Assembly (NCBI GenBank): GCA_018873245.2
Contig: JAEMBT020000001.1
Span: forward strand, 16,398,220 to 16,462,219
Direction: 5' to 3'
DNA length: 64,000 nucleotides
Source: Archegozetes longisetosus
Lineage: Eukaryota; Arthropoda; Arachnida; Sarcoptiformes; Trhypochthoniidae
In this document: piece after piece, positions 54,902 to 64,000 of the stretch
How positions within the stretch are numbered: position 1 is the stretch's first letter
How the letters are laid out: each line of letters starts with the position of its first letter
Position numbers and translations under genes: made by a program
The notes under the pieces: model-generated
Told to the model about the DNA's origin: nothing
Databases searched by the model: none
What the model saw: only the letters and a program-made list of their open reading frames with translations

Positions 54902-54936
54902 ACTAATCCAATCCGACTCAACCCAACTTAACCTTT
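54902..54936. repeat. CCAAC/CCTAA-like tract upstream of gene C
   Basis: A pyrimidine-plus-A run (ATCCAATCCGACTCAACCC and so on). Equivalent tracts occur in the later units at 56713, 59803 and 62936; this is the most degenerate copy. Confidence 0.5.
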
Positions 54937-55055
54937 AAAAATTTAATAAGTTGTCGTTGCATTAATTAAAGTTGAGTTGAGCCGTACTTGTCTCAAACTT
55001 TCATATCGATACCACGACAAAAAGATTAATAAATAAAAAATTACTGAAATTCTAG

Positions 55056-55169
55056 ATTTGTGGAAAATACTAGAACTTAAGAGTATTTGGTTTGTGGCTT
55101 AGTTCTCACGAATTTGTCTCGATTGTGCTCAATCGATAAACAAAATACGTATTCAAGTTCTACTATATT
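55056..55169 (+). promoter_or_regulatory. 114-nt conserved block, copy 1 (upstream of gene C)
   Basis: Starts ATTTGTGG and ends TACTATATT. Exactly the same length as the copies at 56899, 59965 and 63120. The 87-nt core differs from the consensus at two positions. It contains CGATTGTGCTCAATCG, a perfect 6-bp stem with a 4-nt loop. Confidence 0.7.
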
Positions 55170-55484
55170 GTTGTTAACATACGGATTTTTCATTTTTAAT
55201 AACTTTTTAGTAGTGTTTATTTATCTGATTTTGAGGGTATTATTAATATTTACAGCTCTATAATAGGTTCAAGTTTTTGATTATCAAAACTTAAAGTATG
55301 AGTTTCTGAGTCAATTTCTAATTATTATCTCTTAAACCTTCAAAATCGTACTAAAACTCAGAAAAAACTCCTGATTTATATCAGATAACTTGGAAAACAA
55401 GATAATTATAAACCTTATTTTACGTAACATTTGCCAAAATTCACACAATCTAAAATTGACTTCAGATATAATAAACATTTTTAG

Positions 55485-55492
55485 TATTTAAG
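55485..55492 (+). promoter_or_regulatory. TATTTAAG core promoter element of array gene C
   Basis: TTTTTAGTATTTAAGGAC, 55 bp before the start codon, shared with genes D and E. Confidence 0.6.
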
Positions 55493-55539
55493 GACAGTTT
55501 ATAAGACTCAATTATTTGACATTTGAAATAGTGTAAAAA

Positions 55540-56291
55540 ATGCTGTTGAAATTCTTAAGCTTATTTTTATTTGTTGCTCAAGCCTTAGCCCAAAACCATC
55601 CCTGGATCGGCCAACCCAGAGATGCAAATTGGATCAAACGTCATGAAGCATTGCTAAATCAAACTGCTGCTCACAAGTCTGATATTCAAGTCGTATTTCT
55701 CGGTGACTCAATAACTGAAGGATGGGCTGGTAACGGTAAAGAGATTTGGACCAAATATTACACTCCAAGACATGCTTACAATTATGGTATTGGCGGTGAT
55801 AGAACTGAACACGTCATTTGGAGAATCGAGAATAAAGAATTCGATGGCGTTGCAGCTAAAGTTGTTGTTCTCAAAATTGGTAATACATCTGAGTATGAAT
55901 TATCTTCCATACAACTAATTCTTGATATTCTGTTAACTAACACTCAGGTACTAACAATTTGGGTTCAAATACAGCTGAAGATATTGCTCATGGAATTAAA
56001 GAAGTTATTAATCAATTATTCGTAAAAATGCCATCGACTAAAGTGTTACTGTTAGGTATTATCCCGCGTGCGGGTACTATCGAAACCAAAGTTGAAGAAG
56101 TCAATACAATTATATCTAAATATGCCGATGACAAAAAGGTCTTCTATTTGGATATGTCATCAAAATTCCAAGATTCACCTGGAAAAGAAAAGGCAGGACT
56201 CTATACCGATACTGTCCATCTTACTAAAGCAGGTTATGAGGTCTGGTACGAAACTATGGAACCACTTCTTAAGAAGTTATTAGCAGAATAG
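55540..56291 (+). CDS. Secreted SGNH hydrolase, array gene C
   Basis: Exons 55540-55879 and 55948-56291 (phase 1) give 227 residues. Signal peptide MLLKFLSLFLFVAQALA, then mature HPWIGQPRDANW. Catalytic blocks: FLGDSITEGW (Ser 57), GIGGDRT, GTNN, and Asp/His in YTDTVHL. The NQT sequon at residues 40-42 is conserved in genes D and E and supports secretion. Exon 2 is closest to the second domains of genes D and E (EVINQLFVKMPSTKVLLLG), whereas their first domains use ITQLEVKIPTAKILLLG. So gene C and the second domains form one lineage. Confidence 0.93.
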
Positions 56292-56712
56292 AGTAACTAT
56301 TCAAAAACTTATACGAAATATAAATTCATATTCGTTAAAACTTTTGTGTAAAAATCTTTGGAAATTTGTATAATTAGTAAAAATTATTGATTGTCACAAA
56401 TCCCTTAGAACTACTATAAGTATTGATGAAAAAAATTTAAAAATATCATTAAAGGAATATTTTGATTTTAATACAACACAATGAAATTGTACTAATAAAA
56501 TTGCTAGAATTCACTTTTAATTCAACGAAGTCAATCTAACTTTTGCAATAATAAGTGATTATTTTGAAAAGCAAGATAACAATCCTATAGCAAAGTATGA
56601 ATAATTCGTATTTAAAAACTAGTCAATTATAGATTAAAATTAGATACATTTTACTGTGTAATGTATTATTCTTCATTATTATTTCAACTTTGTATTTTAG
56701 CTTCAATTCAAT

Positions 56713-56760
56713 CTAACCTAACCTAACCTGATCAAACCCGACACAACTCAACCAAATCCA
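56713..56760. repeat. Interstitial (CCTAA)n-like tract
   Basis: CTAACCTAACCTAACCTG begins the tract and matches the arthropod telomere unit TTAGG on the other strand. It then degenerates to CAAACCCGACACAACTC. The tract recurs at the matching place in the next two units. Confidence 0.6.
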
Positions 56761-56898
56761 ACTCTACCTTATCTTTAAAGACTTTGATAAGTTGCCGTTA
56801 CACTAATTAAAGCTAAATTCAGTTGTAATTTTCTCAAACTTTCATATTCATACTATAATAAAAAGATTAATGAGTAAAATAATTAAATGCAATTTTAA

Positions 56899-57012
56899 AT
56901 TTGTGGAAAATACTAGAACTTAATAGTATTTGGTTTGTGGCTTAGTTCTCACGAGTTTGTCTCGATTGTGCTCAATTGATAAATAAAATCCGTATTCAAG
57001 TTCTACTATATT
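56899..57012 (+). promoter_or_regulatory. 114-nt conserved block, copy 2 (upstream of gene D)
   Basis: A gap-free match to the other three copies; two differences from consensus in the 87-nt core. One of them weakens the hairpin to a G-T pair. Confidence 0.7.
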
Positions 57013-57340
57013 CTTATTGATTACATATACCTTTTAATTTTAACAACTCATTAGTGATTTTTAATATTTATTTATCTGATTTCGAGATTATTGCTTACAG
57101 TTTAATGATAGATTTAAATTTTTGATTTTCAAACATAAATCATGAGTTTCGTGAGTCAATCACTAATTATTAAATCATTAACCTACAAAATCTTATTAAA
57201 ATTCTGACCACTATTTTAAAATTTAGAGAATAATGTAATCTGAGAATCATATTTTTACGAAACATTTGGCAAAATTAACACAAATGAAATTTTGTACTTT
57301 TATCAAATATATTGTCTCAGATAAAACTAACATTTTTTAG

Positions 57341-57348
57341 TATTTAAG
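57341..57348 (+). promoter_or_regulatory. TATTTAAG core promoter element of array gene D
   Basis: TATTTAAGGACGG, 85 bp before the start codon, in a stretch nearly identical to that before gene E. Confidence 0.6.
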
Positions 57349-57425
57349 GACGGATTCACAAAATCATTTCATTATTAAAGACAGCTTTAAAGATTCAATT
57401 ATTTAATATTTGGAATACTTGAAGA

Positions 57426-59430
57426 ATGTATTTGAAATTATTAAGTTTATTGTTATTTGTCGTTCAAACTTTAGCCCAAAACCATCCCTGGATCGCTCAA
57501 CCGAGAGATGCAAATTGGATTAAACGTCACGAAGCATTATTAAATCAAACTGCAACTCATAAGGGTGACATGAGAGTAGTATTTCTCGGAGACTCAATAA
57601 CCGAAGGATGGGCTGGTAACGGAAAAGACATTTGGACGAAATATTACACTCCAAGACATGCTTACAATTATGGTATTGGAGGTGATAGAACTGAACACGT
57701 GATTTGGAGAATCCAAAATAAAGAATTCGATGGTCTTACCTCTAAAATTGTTATTCTCAAAATTGGTATACAAAATCTTTTAATACTTTTTTTCTATTCT
57801 TTTTTCAATTTACTGTAATATAGTTTGAAGTAAGTTTTGATACCAAATAATTTCCATATACAGTTACAAACTGTACAATTATCGACAGTAGCAAGTACAG
57901 GCCGATACTATACAAACTTTTCTGTAGTGCATATCTAGTTATCACTAAACTTGATATAAAATTTGCTTTGACTACTATAATAAATACTCTATGAATCTCT
58001 AAAATTTTCATTGTAGTGATCACACTCATGAACTTAATAATCATTAACAGCAACCAGAATGGTTTCATTACTTCTCGTTGCTCTTAACGATTATTAAGTT
58101 CATGAGTGTGACTAACGTTGATGCAAATTTAAGTATATAGTTATTATTTCTAGTCATATTCTGAGTATTCAGATCAACTTTATTCTATTCCTAATAGTAA
58201 TTAATTAGTATTTGCAACAATTTTAAGGCACAAATAACTTGGGTTCAGATACAGAGGAAGATATCGCTCATGGAATCAAAGAAATTATTACTCAATTAGA
58301 GGTTAAAATCCCAACTGCAAAGATCTTGTTATTGGGTATTATTCCAAGAGCTGGTGAACTCGAAACTAAAGTTCAGGCTATCAATACATTAATTTCGAAA
58401 TATGCTGATAACAAGAAGGTCTTCTATTTGGATATGTCACCACAATTCCAAGACTCTCCTGGAAAAGAAAAAGCAGGACTCTATACCGATACTGTCCATC
58501 TTACTAAAGAAGGTTATCAAGTGTGGTACGAAACTATGGAACCCCTTCTTAAGAAAATAGAATCTGAAGTAGAGGGTATGCTAATAATTAATTTGATTCA
58601 TTTCTTGATATTGTTGTCACGTTGTTATAAGTTTGAGGCTTAATTTTTAACTAACAATAATTTTAAAATATACAAATGAGAATAGAAATATTACTTAAAA
58701 CATTATTTTTATTAATGTTTCTCGAAAATAGCCGAAAACCATCCTTGGATTGCTCAACCACGAGATGCAGGCTGGGTCGGAACTCATCAAAGGTTGTTAA
58801 ATCAAACTCTTGCTCATAAGTCAGATATTAAACTGGTCTTTCTCGGCGACTCGATAACCGCCGGATGGGCTGGTAATGGAAAAGACATTTGGACTAAATA
58901 TTACACTCCAAGACATGCTTACAATTACGGTATTGGAGGTGATAGAACTGAACACATCGTTTGGAGAATCGAGAATAAAGAATTCGATGGTGTTGAAGCG
59001 AGTGTTATTGTTCTCAAAATTGGTAATACATCTGACTATTATTTTTTCCATAACTATTTCTTGATATTCTCTTGACTGACATTCAGGAACTAACAATTTG
59101 GGTGCGAATACGGCCGAAGATATCGCTCATGGAATTAAAGAAATTATTAATCAATTATTTGTGAAAATGCCATCGACTAAGGTATTGCTGTTAGGTATTC
59201 TCCCGCGTGCGGGCACCATCGAGACCAAAGTTGAACAAATCAATACAATTATCTCTAAATATGCCGATGATAAGAAGGTCTTCTATTTGGATATGTCATC
59301 AAAATTCCAAGACTCTCCTGGAAAAGAAAAGGCAGGACTCTATACCGATACTGTCCATCTTACTAAAGAAGGTTACCAGGTTTGGTACGAAACTATGGAA
59401 CCCCTTCTTAAGAAGTTATTGGGAGAATAG
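57426..59430 (+). CDS. Two-domain secreted SGNH hydrolase, array gene D (predicted fusion)
   Basis: Exons 57426-57765, 58228-58575, 58732-59022 and 59087-59430 give 440 residues; every junction is GT-AG and phase 1. Signal peptide about 1-17. Domain 1 spans about 18-229 (Ser57, GTNN about 114-117, Asp201 and His204). Domain 2 spans about 230-440 (Ser270 in GDSITAGW, GTNN, and Asp/His in YTDTVHL). Domain 1 lacks the usual LLKKLL-stop end; it reads KKIESEVEG into a consensus donor GTATGC. The next exon resumes at ENHPWIAQP, the mature N-terminus of the family, without a signal peptide. If the 156-bp intron is kept, the protein would instead end after a short hydrophobic tail (GMLIINLIHFLILLS). 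The alternative is two separate genes, but the second would have no in-frame start. Confidence 0.75.
58021..58110. repeat. Intronic hairpin with perfect 22-bp arms
   Basis: CACACTCATGAACTTAATAA (first 20 nt of the left arm, 58021-58042) pairs perfectly with 58089-58110. Pairing continues inward with a few mismatches to about 34 bp, leaving a 22-nt loop. It lies in gene D intron 1; the matching intron of gene E keeps only a decayed version. Confidence 0.8.
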
Positions 59431-59802
59431 GTTTAAAAAGTTACGTGATATGTAAATCCATACTCGTTAAAATGTTTATGTAAGACGTTTTGGAAATTTC
59501 CATAATCAATAAAAATATGAAACCGATTAAAATATAATTAAAGAAATGCCTTGATTTTAATGCAAAACAATAAACTTATACTCATAAAATAGCTAGAAAT
59601 ACAGACTCTTGAATCAATGAAGCCCATTTAACTTTGACAAGCGTTTAAATGATCATTTTGAGAAATAATATAAGGATCCTACAGCAAAATATCAATTATT
59701 AACTCTCAAAATCTAGTTAACTATATTTTAATTAGATACGTTTTACGGCATAATGTATTATTTTTTATTATTTCAACTTTATATTTCAGTTTCAATTCAA
59801 TC

Positions 59803-59842
59803 TAACCTAACCTGACATGACCAAACCCAACCCAATCTAATC
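59803..59842. repeat. Interstitial (CCTAA)n-like tract, gene E unit
   Basis: CTAACCTAACCTGACATG, then CCAAACCCAACCCAATCTAA; the counterpart of the tract at 56713. Confidence 0.55.
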
Positions 59843-59964
59843 TTTAAAACTTTGATAAGTTGTCGTCATACTAAGCAACGTTGAGTTCAGTCGTACTTTT
59901 CTTATACTTTCATATCAATACTATAATTAAAAGATTTATGAGTAAAAATAAACTCTAATTCTTA

Positions 59965-60078
59965 ATTTCTGAAAAAATTTAGGATCTAATAGTATTTGGT
60001 TTGTGCCTTAGTTCTCACGAGTTTGTCACGATTGTGCTCAATCGATATATAAAATCTGTATTCAAGTTCTACTATATT
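59965..60078 (+). promoter_or_regulatory. 114-nt conserved block, copy 3 (upstream of gene E)
   Basis: The same length without gaps; the most diverged copy, with about five differences in the 87-nt core. The CGATTG-TGCT-CAATCG hairpin is fully kept. Confidence 0.7.
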
Positions 60079-60406
60079 CTTATTGATTAGATATACCTTC
60101 ATTTTAACAATTTGTTAGCAATCTTTAATATTTAATTACTTGATTTCGAGATTATTGCTTACAGTTTAATTATAGATTTAAATTTTTGATTTTCAAATAT
60201 AAGTCACGAGTTTCGTGAGTCAATCACTAATTATTATATCATAAACCTTCAAATTCTTATTTTTAATTCTGATCCGTATCTGATAATTTAGAAAATGAGT
60301 TAATCTTAAAGCCGTATTTTTTATGAAACATTTGGTAAAATTAACACAAACGAAATTCTGTACTTTTATCAAATATATTGTCTGAGATAAAACTAACATT
60401 TTTTAG

Positions 60407-60414
60407 TATTTAAG
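60407..60414 (+). promoter_or_regulatory. TATTTAAG core promoter element of array gene E
   Basis: 85 bp before the start codon, in a stretch nearly identical to that before gene D. Confidence 0.6.
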
Positions 60415-60491
60415 GACGGATTCACAAAATCATTTCATTATTAAAGACAGCTTTAAAGATTCAATTATTTAATATTTGAAATACTTGAAGA

Positions 60492-62504
60492 ATGTATTTG
60501 AAATTATTAAGTTTATTGTTATTTGTCGTTCAAACTTTAGCCCAAAACCATCCCTGGATCGCTCAGCCGAGAGATGCAAATTGGATTAAACGTCACGAAG
60601 CATTATTAAATCAAACTGCAACTCATAAGGGTGACATCAGAGTAGTATTTCTCGGAGACTCAATAACCGAAAGATGGGCTGGTAACGGAAAAGACATTTG
60701 GACGAAATATTACACTCCAAGACATGCTTACAATTATGGTATTGGAGGTGATAGAACTGAACACGTCATTTGGAGAATCCAAAATAAAGAATTCGATGGT
60801 CTTACCTCTAAAATTGTTATTCTCAAAATCGGTATACAACATTTTTCAATATTCATTTTTCTATTTGTTTATCCGTTTACTGTAATTTAGCTTGAAGTAA
60901 GTCCTGATAAGAAATAAATTTCATATGCAGTTTCAAAGTTAACAATCCTCGATAGCAACAAGAAAAAGGTTGTTACTGTTCAAAATTTTCTGTTTTGCAT
61001 ATCATCTTGTTACCAAATTTGAGTCTAGATTTGCTTTGGTTGCTATATTGAATACTCTATAGTTCTCCAACTATGAAAGCCTTTTAAATTTTTCATTAGG
61101 ATGATCTAGTGGGATTGATCCATTACTTCTGATTACCGTCAACGATTACTAACTTTACTTAATGTAGTGTAATTAATGTTGATGAAAATTTAAATATATA
61201 GTTATTATTTCTAGTCATATTCTGAGTATTCAGATCAACTTTACTCTATTCCTAATAGTAATTAATTAGTATTTGCATTTTAAGGTACAAATAACTTGGG
61301 TTCAGATACAGAGGAAGATATCGCTCATGGAATCAAAGAAATTATTACTCAATTAGAGGTTAAAATCCCAACTGCAAAAATCTTGTTATTGGGTATTATT
61401 CCAAGAGCTGGTGCTCTCGAAACTAAAGTTCAGGCCATCAATACATTAATTTCGAAATATGCTGATAACAAGAAAGTATATTATTTGGATTTGTCGCCAC
61501 AATTCCAAGACTCTCCTGGAAAAGAAAAAGTAGGACTCTATACCGATACTGTCCATCTTACTAAAGAAGGTTATCAGGTGTGGTACGAAACTATGGAACC
61601 CCTTCTTAAGAAAATAGAATCTGAAGTAGAGGGTATGCCAACAATTAATTTGATTCATTTCTCAATATTGTTGATTATCAAATTGATATCAGAGTTTAGA
61701 CTTTTTTAACTAGGAATAAGTTTACAATCAAATGGAATAGTACAAATGAAAATAGAGATATTACTTGAGACATTGTTTTCATTGATATTTCTCGAAAATA
61801 GTTCAAAACCATCCTTGGATTGCTCAACCAAGGGATGTAAACTGGATCAAACGTCATGAAGTGCTGCTAAATCAAACTGCTGCTCACAAGTCTGATATTC
61901 AAGTCGTATTTCTCGGAGACTCAATAACCGAAGGATGGGCTGGTAATGGAAAAGACATTTGGACTAAATATTACACTCCAAGACATGCTTACAATTATGG
62001 TATTGGAGGTGATAGAACTGAACACATCGTTTGGAGAATCGAGAATAAAGAATTCGATGGCGTTGCAGCTAAAGTTGTTGTTCTCAAAATTGGTAATACA
62101 TCTGAGTATTAGTTATCTTTTTCACAGATAATTACTTATATTCTGTTGACTTATATTCAGGTACTAACAATTTGTATGCGAATACAGCTGAAGATATTGC
62201 TCATGGAATTAAAGAAATTATTAATCAATTATTTGTAAAAATGCCATCGACTAAAGTGTTACTGTTAGGTGTTCTCCCGCGTGCGGGTACTATCGAAACC
62301 AAAGTTGAACAAATCAATACAATCATCTCTAAATATGCCGATGATAAGAAGGTCTTCTATTTGGATTTGTCGCCACAATTTCAAGATTCACCTGGAAAAG
62401 AAAAGGAAGGACTCTATACCGATACTGTCCATCTTACTAAAGCAGGTTACCAGGTTTGGTACGAAACTATGGAACCCCTTCTTAAGAAATTATTGGGAGA
62501 ATAG
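60492..62504 (+). CDS. Two-domain secreted SGNH hydrolase, array gene E (predicted fusion)
   Basis: Duplicate of gene D. Exons 60492-60831, 61285-61632, 61802-62092 and 62161-62504, all phase 1, give 440 residues. Domain 1 reads GDSITERW where all other members have GDSITEGW or GDSITAGW, an Arg three residues after the catalytic Ser that may disturb the oxyanion region. Domain 2 (starting QNHPWIAQPRDVNW) is intact with GDSITEGW, GTNN and YTDTVHL. Domain 1 again ends KKIESEVEG before a GTATGC donor, and the acceptor AAAATAG is the same as in gene D. Retention of the 169-bp intron would give another hydrophobic tail (GMPTINLIHFSILLIIKLI). The same architecture in two copies argues that the fusion preceded their duplication. 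Confidence 0.75.
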
Positions 62505-62935
62505 AGTAATTATTCAAAAAGCAACATGATGTGTAATTTCATGTTTATTAAAACGTTTATGTAAATCTCTATTGAAATTTCCATAACTAATAAAAATTAT
62601 TGATTGTCACTAACTTTTGTGTAATGTAATGAATTTTCATACACAAAATTTTAAAAATATCATAGAAGTAAACTCTAAAGTTTGACATAAAATAATGAGT
62701 CTCTACTCACTAAGTTACGATAAATATAGACTTTTAATGCAGAAAAGCCAATCTAAATTTGACAAAAACTTAAGTGGTTGTTTTAGAAAAACAATTCAAC
62801 ATTCCTATACAAACGTATATATTATTGATTTTTAAAATTAATTAACTATATGTTCGACTTAAATTAGTTTAGTAGATTTTTCTGTGTATTTGTATTATTT
62901 CTCATCATTTTTCGACTTTCAATTTGAATTCAATC

Positions 62936-62995
62936 TAATCTAACCTGACCAGACACAACCCAACCCAACCCAACTCAATCCATCTCAGTCTAATC
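62936..62995. repeat. CCTAA/CCCAA-like tract, last unit
   Basis: TAACCTGACC, then ACCCAACCCAACCCAACTCA; the counterpart of the tracts at 56713 and 59803. Confidence 0.55.
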
Positions 62996-63119
62996 TTTCA
63001 AAATGTTTATACGCTATCGTTATACTAAATAAATTTAAGTTCAGTCGTACTTTAATCAAACTTTTATATCTATACCATAATAGAGAGACTAATTAATAAA
63101 AAATTAACTGCAATTCTAA

Positions 63120-63233
63120 ATTTGTGGAAAATACTAGAATTTAAGGGTATTTGGTTTGTGGCTTAGTTCTCACGAGTTTGTCTCGATTGTGCTCAATCGA
63201 TAAACAAAATCCGTATTCAAGTTCTACTATATT
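63120..63233 (+). promoter_or_regulatory. 114-nt conserved block, copy 4 (upstream of the truncated unit)
   Basis: Identical to the inferred consensus over the 87-nt core, although the gene behind it has lost its first exon. Confidence 0.7.
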
Positions 63234-63613
63234 CCTATAAATACATGTACAACGTGTACATGTATTTTTCACTAATAATTTATTAGTAGAGCATTGCCAA
63301 AAGTCGATTTGAAAAGTTGAAAAATGTCGAAAAAGTCAGCTAAATAAAGTGAAATAACAGTAATAAAAAGTTGAAAAAGTTCTTAATTAGTATATTTCTA
63401 TGGATACACTCATTTACTAAACTTATGGGTCAAATATAGTCAATAAAAGTAAAAAATGTTGTCAAAAAAGTCAAAATAAAGTTGAAAAGTCTTGTTTAGT
63501 CATTTTCGACTTTTTTTTGCCTTTAAAGTCAAAATAGTAAAAAAGTCAAACGCAATGCTCTATTGATTAGTTTTCGCACAAATAATTCTTGAATTCTGTT
63601 GACTGACATTCAG

Positions 63614-63959
63614 GTACTAACAATGTGAATGTGAACTCAGCTCAAGATATTGCTGATGGAATTAAAAAGTTATTAATGAATTATTTGTAAAAATGCCATC
63701 GACTAAAGTGTTACTGTTAGGCATTCTCCCGCGTGCGGGTACTATCCAGTCAATAGTTGGACAAATCAATTATGATATCTCTAAATATGCTGATAACAAG
63801 AAGGTCTTCTATTTGGATATGTCACCACAATTCCAAGACTCTCCTGGAGAAGAAAAGGCAGGACTCTATACCGATACTGTCCATCTTACTGGAGCAGGTT
63901 ATCAGGTCTGGTATGAAACTATGGAACCACTTCTAAAGACTTTAGAAGCTGTTGAATAA
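63614..63959 (+). pseudogene. Truncated SGNH hydrolase copy (exon 2 only)
   Basis: Matches the second exon of the family from GTACTAACAA (the GTNN block) to a stop at 63959. No first exon is found: the stretch 63240-63580 is unrelated and rich in AAAAGT/GTTGAAAA repeats. A one-base loss near 63665-63670 (AAAAAG where relatives have AAAGAAG) shifts the frame and brings an early stop. The rest is open (MPSTKVLLLGILPRAG to YTDTVHLTGAGYQVW). Without the catalytic serine exon it cannot be an active hydrolase. Confidence 0.85.
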
Positions 63960-64000
63960 AGTTATACTATATTGAAATGTGAATATATACTTATCGTAAA

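Noticed and set aside
57805..58068. 87-codon minus-strand frame in gene D intron 1
   Set aside because: Antisense to an intron and created partly by the hairpin; absent from the matching intron of gene E.
58239..58643. Gene D domain 1 ending as a separate protein with a hydrophobic tail
   Set aside because: Possible by intron retention, but the consensus donor, the phase match and the identical arrangement in gene E favour splicing to domain 2. Kept as an alternative in the feature.

Overview
This is eukaryotic nuclear DNA, very AT-rich, with short introns (56-100 bp is common) and ordinary GT-AG splicing. The gene content points to an arthropod, most likely a mite: an obstructor-type chitin-binding protein, intronless gustatory receptors ending in the TYhhhhhQ motif, a CYP3-clan P450 and an animal-type fatty acid synthase. 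The mite assignment is inference; no marker names the species. I rebuilt the spliced genes by hand from reading frames, splice sites, intron phases and family conservation, so exon edges are predictions.

Layout. 0-1.7 kb: 5' part of a P450 on the minus strand, cut by the window edge. 1.7-15.6 kb: a gene-poor stretch with one intronless HP1-like gene whose methyl-lysine cage is broken, Tc1, mariner and hAT relics, hairpins and a dispersed repeat. 15.6-26.1 kb: a complete nine-exon fatty acid synthase (about 2,549 residues after allowing for two one-base frameshifts) with a 945-bp foldback element in intron 4. 26.1-29.5 kb: transposon graveyard, with a hAT relic (terminal inverted repeats plus an imperfect 8-bp target duplication) sitting at the end of a Tc1 relic. 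30.1-35.7 kb: two near-identical gustatory receptors duplicated together with their flanks, a foldback element between them, and a third receptor that is a pseudogene. 36.1-41.5 kb: a three-domain obstructor-like chitin-binding protein and a CTR1 copper transporter, both minus strand. 44.2-50.5 kb: a compact housekeeping block: WDR5 (+) converging on TADA1 (-), which is head-to-head with PGM2 (+).

51.2-64.0 kb: a tandem array of secreted SGNH (PAF-acetylhydrolase-like) hydrolases. Three genes encode one domain. The next two appear to encode two fused domains (440 residues each): domain 1 has no stop at the usual place and splices in phase 1 into a second domain whose own start and signal peptide survive only as an out-of-frame fossil inside the intron. 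A truncated, frameshifted copy ends the array. Four units carry a 114-nt upstream block conserved without gaps while the surrounding DNA has diverged. This array is the most unusual part of the window.

The housekeeping genes are unrelated in function to one another, except that WDR5 and TADA1 both act in chromatin and transcription. The receptor and hydrolase clusters look like recent lineage-specific expansions, plausibly for taste and for extracellular or digestive ester hydrolysis.
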